Assembly: GCA_007119395.1 (NCBI GenBank) | Contig: SKPS01000181.1 | Span: forward strand, 1 to 32,447 | DNA length: 32,447 bases | Reading direction: 5' to 3' | From: Lentimicrobiaceae bacterium | GTDB taxonomy: Bacteria > Bacteroidota > Bacteroidia > Bacteroidales > SKPS01 | Part shown: in pieces, positions 24,515-31,335 of the stretch | Position numbering within the stretch: position 1 is the first letter of the stretch | Layout of the letters: each line of letters opens with the position of its first letter | The notes under the pieces: generated by a model | Databases searched by the model: none | Seen by the model: the letters and a program-made list of their open reading frames with translations, nothing else | What the model was told of the DNA's origin: nothing | Translations under genes and position numbers: made by a program

Positions 24515-24955
24515 ATGCGTTGCAGTAGTACCTCTGATAAAATATTGCTCTACCTCGACCGGGATCTCCCTGACGAGGAGATGAAAAGTATGGCGGTTCA
24601 TCTTGCGGAGTGTGCTGATTGCCAAAAAGTTTTTGAGGCATCGTCACGCATATACCGGGTGATTGAAACAGACAGGGTTGAGCCGGATCGCCCTTATTTT
24701 TTCAACCGGGTGATGGCCAGGCTGGAGCATCGTGCTGCTGAACCGGCTATCAACTGGTTCAGGCTGAGGCCTGTATGGCTTGCTGCAGCCACCGTTGTGC
24801 CACTCATGATAGGGATATGGTTCGGATATTCGTCATATCAGCAACAGACACTCGATCAACAGGCTGGTCAGCTTGCCTCTGAGATTCATGTGCTGCTTAC
24901 AATACCCGGCTATGCCAGCCTTGAAGAGTACAGCGCTGCAACCGGGTTAGACTAA
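24515..24955 (+). CDS. Membrane anti-sigma factor with zinc-finger (zf-HC2) domain
   Basis: A 146-residue single-pass protein. The N-terminal domain has the anti-sigma zinc motif HLAECADC (His-x3-Cys-x2-Cys, about residues 29-36) with an upstream Cys3. One membrane helix lies at about 85-105 (WLAAATVVPLMIGIWFGYSSY), then a short periplasmic tail of about 40 residues. It should sequester the ECF sigma factor encoded directly upstream and release it on a periplasmic signal, perhaps sensed by the next gene product. No protease cleavage site can be read from the sequence. Confidence 0.88.
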   Translation: MRCSSTSDKILLYLDRDLPDEEMKSMAVHLAECADCQKVFEASSRIYRVIETDRVEPDRPYFFNRVMARLEHRAAEPAINWFRLRPVWLAAATVVPLMIGIWFGYSSYQQQTLDQQAGQLASEIHVLLTIPGYASLEEYSAATGLD

Positions 24956-24991
24956 TACAATACGTAGAATTACTAATTAAGAAATGGGATC

Positions 24992-25585
24992 ATGTTAAGC
25001 AAAAGACAATTCAATCTACTGGTATATCTGATGGTGGCATTGTTGGTTTTGAATCTATCGGCCATTGGAACCCTCCTGTGGCTGAGGTCAAAGCCAGCCA
25101 CTCCTACCTTTAAAGAGTGTACGGTATCTGATAAATACAAAAGGCACTCATTCAGAAAGTACGATGAGAAAATACAAGAGCGTGTTGGATTCGACGAAGC
25201 ACAGATGGAAGCTTTTAGGGCATTGCGAGCTGCCCATTTCGAAGAGATCAGAAGCATCACCCGCGAGATCCACCAAACACGACAACTCCACTTTGCCACC
25301 ATAAGAAAGGCACCACCTGAAGTCAGGAAGCTTGACTCTTTGAACAACAGGGTAGGGGTATTGCACCAACAATGGTCTGAAAGCACAACCCGCTTTTTAA
25401 TGGATGCAGTTGAAATCAGCACCCCCGAACAGAGAGAAGCTCTTTTTGACTTGCTGGAGGAGGGTCACAAGAGATTTGCTTCCAGAAGAAGAGCGATCCA
25501 TGGTCAACACAATCCCCATGCACCGGGCGGAAGCTGCTCCGACACCCCCGCCATTAAATCGGGCAGGCGCTGCTCTAATGAATGA
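24992..25585 (+). CDS. Spy/CnrX-like membrane-anchored periplasmic sensor candidate
   Basis: A 197-residue protein with an N-terminal membrane helix (about 8-31; LLVYLMVALLVLNLSAIGTL) and a mostly helical, highly charged periplasmic domain. Residues 50-170 form long amphipathic helices ending in STPEQREALFDLLEEGHKRF, the LTPEQR-like motif of the Spy/CpxP/CnrX (metal-resistance/periplasmic chaperone) superfamily. The tail (about 170-197) is rich in His and Cys (HGQHNPHAPGGSCSDTP), plausible metal ligands. As the third gene after a sigma and anti-sigma pair it mirrors cnrYXH-type systems, in which a periplasmic sensor controls the anti-sigma factor. Metal specificity, or a protein-folding signal instead, cannot be decided. 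It is convergent with anmK, 7 bases apart. Confidence 0.75.
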   Translation: MLSKRQFNLLVYLMVALLVLNLSAIGTLLWLRSKPATPTFKECTVSDKYKRHSFRKYDEKIQERVGFDEAQMEAFRALRAAHFEEIRSITREIHQTRQLHFATIRKAPPEVRKLDSLNNRVGVLHQQWSESTTRFLMDAVEISTPEQREALFDLLEEGHKRFASRRRAIHGQHNPHAPGGSCSDTPAIKSGRRCSNE

Positions 25586-25592
25586 ACACTCT

Positions 25593-26645
25593 CTATGGCA
25601 ATGCCACCATACCACTGCAATGATCTTTCATGGCGCCTGTAACGCTGCTCAGAACATTGGGGCGTCCCATCCACCTGAGCAAACCCAGGAATCCGAAAAC
25701 AAGAGCCTCTTTATAATGGATGGTTTTTAAAGCGGGCAATACAAAAGAATCCCCTGCATGCTGTTGCATTGTACGTACAAGGTGCTTGTTCATAGCACCA
25801 CCACCTGTTACCAGTACTGAGTTTAAATCGTTCTCCCTGATAACTTTTGCGATCTGAGTGGCTATGTGCTCACAGCAGGTGTAGAGCAGGTCGCTGTGCG
25901 GTAAGGTATCGTCCAGCAAAGTCACCCACTCAGCAAATACCATCTCTCTTGAAAGTGACTTTGGCGGCCTATTCCTGTAGTATGGTAACTGCTCAAGTTG
26001 AGCTGAGAGAGCGGGAATCAGTTGCCCCGAAGCAGCCATCTCCCCATCAAGGTCAAACGCTTTGGCAACTCTTCCGGCCAAAAGGTTCAGCAGCATATTA
26101 CATGGACAAATATCAAAGGCATGCTGTCTGCCACTTTGCTCGTATGAAATGTTTGCGATTCCACCAAGGTTAAGGCAGGCATCATACTCCCCGAACAACA
26201 CCCTGTCTCCTATTGGGACCAAAGGGGCGCCCTGCCCTTCAAGGTATACATCGGCGGTGCGGAAATCACACACCACAGGAATACCTGCTGCTTTGGCCAT
26301 CACATCGCCATGGCCAATCTGAAGGGTCATCGATTTTTCAGGCTGATGAAATACGGTATGGCCATGGGATGCAATGAGGAGTGGCTCGAAATGATGCATG
26401 CCAACCACCTCTTTTACCGTCTCTCCACACCAGGCACCCAGAGTGATGCTCAGTTCAACAAGTTCAGATGCTGGCAGGATATGCGCTTTGGCAAGTGCCT
26501 CAGCCAAATGAGGAGGGAAGGGCCTCGTTTCACCATGGTCAATAACAAAAGACCAATACCCCTCTCTCTCTGTAAAAGTGCACAACCCAATGTCCAGTCC
26601 ATCCATCGAAGTACCCGACATCAGACCCACAACACGGTATACCAT
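25593..26645 (-). CDS. anmK: Anhydro-N-acetylmuramic acid kinase
   Basis: A 350-residue cytosolic enzyme that hydrolyses and phosphorylates 1,6-anhydro-MurNAc from peptidoglycan turnover, giving MurNAc-6-phosphate for recycling. Recognised from GLMSGTSMDGLDIGL at residues 7-21, ASHGHTVFHQPE, VVCDFRTADVYLEGQGAPLV (catalytic Asp region), LNLGGIANIS, CNMLLN and the ATP-site LVTGGGAMN. Length is close to the family norm. It begins 12 bases after murF, so cell-wall recycling and synthesis are in one transcript; this pairing is probably an operon tail from the murF promoter. Confidence 0.94.
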   Translation of the reverse strand: MVYRVVGLMSGTSMDGLDIGLCTFTEREGYWSFVIDHGETRPFPPHLAEALAKAHILPASELVELSITLGAWCGETVKEVVGMHHFEPLLIASHGHTVFHQPEKSMTLQIGHGDVMAKAAGIPVVCDFRTADVYLEGQGAPLVPIGDRVLFGEYDACLNLGGIANISYEQSGRQHAFDICPCNMLLNLLAGRVAKAFDLDGEMAASGQLIPALSAQLEQLPYYRNRPPKSLSREMVFAEWVTLLDDTLPHSDLLYTCCEHIATQIAKVIRENDLNSVLVTGGGAMNKHLVRTMQQHAGDSFVLPALKTIHYKEALVFGFLGLLRWMGRPNVLSSVTGAMKDHCSGMVALP

Positions 26646-26657
26646 AATATATATATG

Positions 26658-27959
26658 TTAAAGCAAAGGCAACGCTTTCTCCAGGCGAATGCCACGTGAT
26701 CCTTTCAGCAGAATGTGATAGCCGGAGAGGTTCCGGGTGCTGAGCCACTGGTTCAGCTGATCCACATCAGCAAACAAATGATCACCGGTTTCACCGCATG
26801 ATTGCAAGAACTGTTTCCCTACAAAGATGCGCAAAGCATCTGTTTGCGAAACCAGCTCACCAACACTTTTGTGCTCCTCGTCAGCGTAGTCACCCAGTTC
26901 CAGCATGTCACCAAGAATAAAGCACTTTTTACCTGTGGTGAACCTGAGGAAATGTTGAATGGCTTCCCGCATGCTGGCTGGGTTGGCATTATAGCAGTCG
27001 ACAAAGATGGTGTTGTTGGTGTGATGAAGAAGTTGCGATCTGTGGTTTGTTGGCGTGAACTCTTCGAGCGCTGTTACAATGGCCTCTTCATGTACACCCA
27101 TAAACACCCCTGTGGCAATGGCAGCCATGGCATTCTGGAAATTATAGCTGCCGATCAGCTTGGTTTCAATTCGATGTTTGTTGTTCCACTTCATGCACAG
27201 GTTGATGGTGTCATGAAGGGGGGTGCCTAATACATCGGCATTTGTCGTGGTACCGTAAGTGAGCAGATTGCTGCCTGCTTCTTTTGCCAGTTTCATCAGC
27301 AACGGATCATCAAGATGGCACAGGATGGTTGTTCCGGATTGTGAACCAAGGTAGGCGTAGAGTTCGCTTTTCGCTTTTATGACACCATCGAGAGATCCGA
27401 AGCCTTCGAGGTGCGCTTTGCCGATATTGGTAATCAGCCCTGCATGTGGCATTGCGATTTGGCACAACAGTTCGATTTCACCAATGTGGTTGGCTCCCAT
27501 CTCCACGACCAGCACTTCGGTATCGGGTGGAGTGCTAAGCAGGGTCAGAGGTACGCCTATGTGATTGTTAAGGTTCCCTTTTGTGGCAACAGTGTTGTGT
27601 TTTTTTGCCAACACCGCACCCATCAATTCTTTCGTAGTGGTTTTTCCGTTGGAACCGGTGATGCCAATCACTTTGGCCCGCAATGTTTTACGGTATGTTT
27701 TAGCGAGGTACTGTAAAGCAGTGAGGGTATCATTCACCAGTACGCATCGATCATCGGTGCGCGCTTCCGGCCGATCGATGATGGCATAGGCGGCTCCGTT
27801 TTTTAGCGCATCAGAAGCATAGAGGTTCCCATCATGATTTGTTCCACGCAACCCGAAAAAGATGCCACCAGGGGTGACATCTATTGAGTTGGTTGTCACA
27901 AAAGGGTGTTGTAGAAACAGTTGGTACAACTTTTCAAGTGGCACTGGTGATGTTGACAT
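26658..27959 (-). CDS. murF: UDP-N-acetylmuramoyl-tripeptide--D-alanyl-D-alanine ligase
   Basis: A 433-residue Mur ligase that adds D-Ala-D-Ala to UDP-MurNAc-tripeptide with ATP in the cytoplasm, completing the peptidoglycan precursor. N-terminal domain has SIDVTPGGIFFGLRGTNHDG; the central domain has the P-loop GITGSNGKTTTKEL, GNLNNHIGVPLTLL, EMGANHIGEI and NIGKAHLEGFGS; the C-terminal domain has TNHRSQLL, DCYNANPASM and KGSRGIRLE. It is a little shorter than E. coli MurF. The ATG is 77 bases after gldJ, separated by a hairpin terminator, and has its own -7 element at 27983-27990. Confidence 0.96.
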   Translation of the reverse strand: MSTSPVPLEKLYQLFLQHPFVTTNSIDVTPGGIFFGLRGTNHDGNLYASDALKNGAAYAIIDRPEARTDDRCVLVNDTLTALQYLAKTYRKTLRAKVIGITGSNGKTTTKELMGAVLAKKHNTVATKGNLNNHIGVPLTLLSTPPDTEVLVVEMGANHIGEIELLCQIAMPHAGLITNIGKAHLEGFGSLDGVIKAKSELYAYLGSQSGTTILCHLDDPLLMKLAKEAGSNLLTYGTTTNADVLGTPLHDTINLCMKWNNKHRIETKLIGSYNFQNAMAAIATGVFMGVHEEAIVTALEEFTPTNHRSQLLHHTNNTIFVDCYNANPASMREAIQHFLRFTTGKKCFILGDMLELGDYADEEHKSVGELVSQTDALRIFVGKQFLQSCGETGDHLFADVDQLNQWLSTRNLSGYHILLKGSRGIRLEKALPLL

Positions 27960-27982
27960 AATAATCCGCGTTGGTTGGATGC

Positions 27983-27990
27983 CAAAAATA
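27983..27990 (-). promoter_or_regulatory. murF -7 promoter element inside the gldJ terminator tail
   Basis: Minus strand TATTTTTG, an exact TAnnTTTG, 23 bases before the murF ATG. The -33 region falls in the terminator hairpin and has no clear TTG. The T-run of this element is also the U-tract of the hairpin. Confidence 0.5.
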
Positions 27991-28019
27991 AGAAAAGGCC
28001 ACCTTTTCAGATGGCCTTT
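27984..28019 (-). terminator. Terminator-like hairpin after gldJ
   Basis: An 8-bp perfect stem (AAAGGCCA 27994-28001 with TGGCCTTT 28012-28019), a 10-base loop, then on the minus strand TCTTATTTTT. It lies 17 bases after the gldJ stop. The A/T-flanked stem would also work weakly on the plus strand. Confidence 0.65.
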
Positions 28020-28036
28020 CCAAATTCTTTTTCACA

Positions 28037-29779
28037 TTATCTGTTTCCTGAAGGGCTACCCACACGGTGCATGGCGCAGCGGAACCCGATAAAGTCGGTT
28101 GACTGATCCTCTTCAAGGAAGCGACGGGCTCCAGGTGTTAACCAATACTGGCGGTCGGCCCACGATCCACCTTTATATACCCTGACCCTGTCATTGATCA
28201 GAGAGGTTTCACCATAATGGTACATTGCCCTGTCTTCTTCAAGTACTGAGAAGAAATCAACGGAAACCATACTTTCTGCATCGCCGTCACGGTAGTTGAT
28301 GTTGTCAGCCTGGCGATAATTCCTTCTGCCGATATTCTCTTCCGGACGAGTATGGCGCACCTTCATCTGGCCGGGTAACCCCAGTACGTAGTTGGAAATC
28401 CCTAGGAGGAGGGCACCTCCGATACGGATGGTCTCATCAGCCATATTGATGATTTCAATGGCTTCCTGCATTCTCATGGAGGCCTCTTCTATGTTGCGGG
28501 CTTCATCATCATCAATTGCCTGCTCAGATAGGGCAAGGACTCTTTCCACGAGATCCATTTCACGGTCACTGGTGTACTCATGTGCTTGCATCTCATCAGC
28601 GAAATTACGCAGGAAGTCGAAGATGCCATGGTAATCATAGGTAATGAAGTCGAGCTTATCGTCATAAGTCCCTTCGTTGTTCATCACCATGGTGGTAAAA
28701 ACGTTTCCTCTGAAGGGGTTCAGGTCGTGCATGTCTTCGTGGGTGAGCGGGCGGTATACATCGGCAACCCACTCGGCTACGTTGCCGGCCATGTTATACA
28801 GGCCATAGTCGTTTGGCCAGTAGGAGTAGACCGGGGCTGTAATGTTGGCGTTGTCGTTGAGATGACCTGCCACACCCATATAGTCACCACGGGCACGCAT
28901 AAAGTTGGCTACGAACTGGCCATAGTATCTTCTTGCATCGGTACGGGAATGGTGCCCGTTCCATGGGTACATTCTTCGCTCCACGATTCTTTCGTAATAG
29001 GTATTTCCAATCAGACCCAGCGCGGCAAACTCCCACTCTGCTTCTGTAGGCAAGCGATAGGAGGGGAGAAGGATTCCGTCTTCCATTCTAGCCTGTCGGG
29101 TCCCTGCACTGTTGGGGTCAAGGTCTCTCAGCTCTCTTCCAACCAGCCCGATATACTGACCGGCCAGATAGGCTCTTGTGTTAAAGTTCTCTTCGTTTTG
29201 CTGCATAGGATCGAGCTGCAAAATACCATTGTCTATAAGGATCTGCTCATTCACCCTGTCGGTACGCCAGGCACAATAATCACGAGCCTGTAACCAGCTT
29301 ACTCCCACCACCGGGTAGTCCTGATATGCCGGGTGACGAAGATATGTCTCAACCAAAGGCTCGTTAAACGCCAGTTTCCTGCGCCAAACGTTGGTGTCAG
29401 GCAGCGCCTTGTCGTAAATTCTGGGGAAGTCAATTCCGTAAACACGGTTGATCCAGTAGAGGTACTCAAGGTAGTCAACATTGGCCACCTCTGTTTGGTC
29501 CATGTAAAAAGAGCTGACGGTCACCCTGCGGGGAATGTTGTCCCAGGCATCTGTAATCTCAGGGCTGGTTCTACCCATCACAAACGTGCCCCCCTCAATC
29601 AGTACCAAACCGGGACCGGTCTCTTGCTCAATGTAGCGTACCACTTGAAAACCACCATTCTTTGGGTTGTTGTAATCCCATCCGGTGGTGCGTGATACAG
29701 GCCTCGAACAGGAGCTGACCATCATGGCAACCCCTGCTGCCAGCAGAATTCCTGAAAGAATTTTCAATGACTTCATCAT
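28037..29779 (-). CDS. gldJ: Gliding motility/type IX secretion lipoprotein GldJ
   Basis: A 580-residue lipoprotein with signal peptide and lipobox (MMVSSC, Cys24) and a formylglycine-generating-enzyme-like (SUMF1) fold: GGTFVMGRT, FYMDQTEVANVDYLEYLYWI, YPVVGVSWLQARDYCAWR, RLPTEAEWEFAALG, NMAGNVAEWVADVY and the end motif YKGGSWADRQYWL. The catalytic cysteine pair of true FGE is absent, so it is structural. Insertions, including a helical segment near 400-440, enlarge it, as in GldJ. In Flavobacterium GldJ is needed for type IX secretion and gliding and supports other Gld proteins; GldK is the nearest paralogue, but the length and murF neighbourhood fit GldJ. The gene follows porP by 30 bases and precedes a terminator. 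Confidence 0.88.
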   Translation of the reverse strand: MMKSLKILSGILLAAGVAMMVSSCSRPVSRTTGWDYNNPKNGGFQVVRYIEQETGPGLVLIEGGTFVMGRTSPEITDAWDNIPRRVTVSSFYMDQTEVANVDYLEYLYWINRVYGIDFPRIYDKALPDTNVWRRKLAFNEPLVETYLRHPAYQDYPVVGVSWLQARDYCAWRTDRVNEQILIDNGILQLDPMQQNEENFNTRAYLAGQYIGLVGRELRDLDPNSAGTRQARMEDGILLPSYRLPTEAEWEFAALGLIGNTYYERIVERRMYPWNGHHSRTDARRYYGQFVANFMRARGDYMGVAGHLNDNANITAPVYSYWPNDYGLYNMAGNVAEWVADVYRPLTHEDMHDLNPFRGNVFTTMVMNNEGTYDDKLDFITYDYHGIFDFLRNFADEMQAHEYTSDREMDLVERVLALSEQAIDDDEARNIEEASMRMQEAIEIINMADETIRIGGALLLGISNYVLGLPGQMKVRHTRPEENIGRRNYRQADNINYRDGDAESMVSVDFFSVLEEDRAMYHYGETSLINDRVRVYKGGSWADRQYWLTPGARRFLEEDQSTDFIGFRCAMHRVGSPSGNR

Positions 29780-29809
29780 TTATCAATGTTTTAATGCAAC
29801 TATTCCTAA

Positions 29810-30832
29810 CTAAAAAGAAGGACATTTTATTGCCCTGTAGCGTGTAGGCTGAACCGGGCAGTTAAACTTCAATGTAATACTTATCTCATGTGCTCCACCA
29901 CTTACGTTGCTTAAACGGGAGATGGTGATGTCATATGAGTAACCAATCTTCATCTTATCATATTCAAAACCAGCCAACAGCACAACGGCATCTGAATACT
30001 GTCCAATGGCTTCAGGAGAGGAGAGAAACTGCCGGTACCATAACCCCACAACCATTGGGGTGTGGTGGTAATATAATCCGTAGTTAAGTTGATGGAAGTT
30101 TTGCTGTTGCTGATAAATCAAGCTGGGAAACAGATAAGGGTATTGCTCTCTGTAGATGCCTCTGCTTGAACCACCAACAGGAATTTCATAGCCTGTTTGT
30201 ACAGTAAACTTCATAAAATGGCGTGAGCGGTCAGAGTCGTAAAAGGAGTTCACCGGTTCGGTCAAGTGATGGGTGGCAAACCCCAGATAAAACCGTTCCG
30301 AGTAGTATAGAATACCTGCACTGAAGTCAGCGTATTGCACATTGTGATTGCCCGGAATGTTCTGGGTTTGATAGATGAACCCATCACGTGCATCAATCTG
30401 ATCACCAAAGGTTAATTTTGACCAATCCAGGCTTTTCGAGAAGTACGAAGCCTGAAGACCAAAGGTGATGTTGTTCCGGTCTCGTTCATCCAGACGCAGC
30501 CTGTATGCATACATAAAACTGATGCTGTTGTGGGTTAAACTACCCTCTCCGGCTACATCTGACATTGCCAATACACCAAGCCCACCACTTAACTTCTCAA
30601 AGTATTGATCATACGAAGCATTGTACGTGGTGAATGCTCCTGGAATCGACGGCCATTGGTTCCGGTAATTGATGATTAGTCTCGGACAAATATTGGTGCC
30701 TGCAAAAGCCGGATTTAAATAGATCGGGTTCGCGTAAAATTGCGAGAAATGAGGATCCTGCGCATTACTGTGCTCGGTGGCACCCAGCATGGCCAGTAAC
30801 AGGATCAATGATATTATGACTTTTCTCACCAT
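29810..30832 (-). CDS. porP: Type IX secretion system outer-membrane protein, PorP/SprF family
   Basis: A 340-residue exported protein: signal peptide (about 1-24, ending SNA), then the family start QDPHFSQFYANPIYLNPAFAGT and NYRNQWPSIPGAFTTYNASYD. The rest is amphipathic strands of a predicted 14-or-so-stranded barrel, with GGLGVLAMSDVAGEGSLTHN and FGLQASYFSKSLDWSKLTFGD, ending with aromatic or Cys-containing strands (ISITLKFNCPVQP). PorP/SprF proteins attach peptidoglycan-bound PorE or cargo adhesins to the outer membrane in T9SS organisms. Many genomes hold several copies; this one beside gldJ and porU is a good candidate for the core copy. An exact -7 element lies about 70 bases upstream. 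Confidence 0.92.
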   Translation of the reverse strand: MVRKVIISLILLLAMLGATEHSNAQDPHFSQFYANPIYLNPAFAGTNICPRLIINYRNQWPSIPGAFTTYNASYDQYFEKLSGGLGVLAMSDVAGEGSLTHNSISFMYAYRLRLDERDRNNITFGLQASYFSKSLDWSKLTFGDQIDARDGFIYQTQNIPGNHNVQYADFSAGILYYSERFYLGFATHHLTEPVNSFYDSDRSRHFMKFTVQTGYEIPVGGSSRGIYREQYPYLFPSLIYQQQQNFHQLNYGLYYHHTPMVVGLWYRQFLSSPEAIGQYSDAVVLLAGFEYDKMKIGYSYDITISRLSNVSGGAHEISITLKFNCPVQPTRYRAIKCPSF

Positions 30833-31335
30833 GAATTAATTAATCAGGTTATCATACCGATATTTTCAGCTCACAATATTACGATTTTTTTTTAAAACCG
30901 CACAAACATACCTCATATTACAGCGAAAAAAATGTCATCTGCCTGTTTTTATGTTAACAAACAGACATTCAGTAGCGTATGCTTTATGCCCGACATGTAA
31001 CAGGCCCAAAACACCTCTACTTATACCCAAAAACATCCACAGGGTTACGTTTTTTTACCCCTTTTTACACCGTATATCGAGCAGTTTTTTGTGAACAACA
31101 TGATGGAATTGTCTGTTACATGTTGCGAGTTAATGGTCTTTTGAACTGCTAAGAATTATCTGATTGAAAAGTGTGCTTCCCATCATGCCGTAAACGGCTG
31201 AAACTTTCAAGGAATGTAAACAGTATAAGGAATGTTGCCGGGGTGAGTCACTAACTACAGTGAATGCACAATAAATAGAAAAAAAAGGTGTTAAGATAAT
31301 CAATTGCATAGATTAGCCCCTTGAACAGAATTCCA
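30833..31335. other. 503-base divergent intergenic region between porP and porU
   Basis: No credible coding frame or RNA gene is visible. It is AT-rich, with the porP promoter near its left end. It holds an 11-bp perfect inverted repeat, ACATGTAACAG at 30993-31003 and CTGTTACATGT at 31113-31123, 109 bases apart; a short palindrome GCCG-TAAA-CGGC at 31187-31198; and TCACT...AGTGA flanking 6 bases near 31247. No TAnnTTTG element can be found just before porU. Confidence 0.6.
30903..30932 (-). promoter_or_regulatory. Promoter of porP-gldJ
   Basis: Minus strand TATGTTTG (30903-30910), an exact TAnnTTTG. The -33 region is a T-run without TTG. Expected transcript start is near 30899, about 67 bases before the porP ATG. 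Confidence 0.55.

Noticed and set aside
26646..26657. Alternating AT stretch between anmK and murF as a regulatory repeat
   Set aside because: Only about 12 bases, and it lies inside a 12-base operon gap; nothing else supports a function.
30833..31335. Sigma-54 promoter (GG-N10-GC) upstream of porU or porP for the neighbouring NtrC regulator
   Set aside because: The nearest candidate has an 11-base spacing and poor flanks, so it does not fit the consensus.
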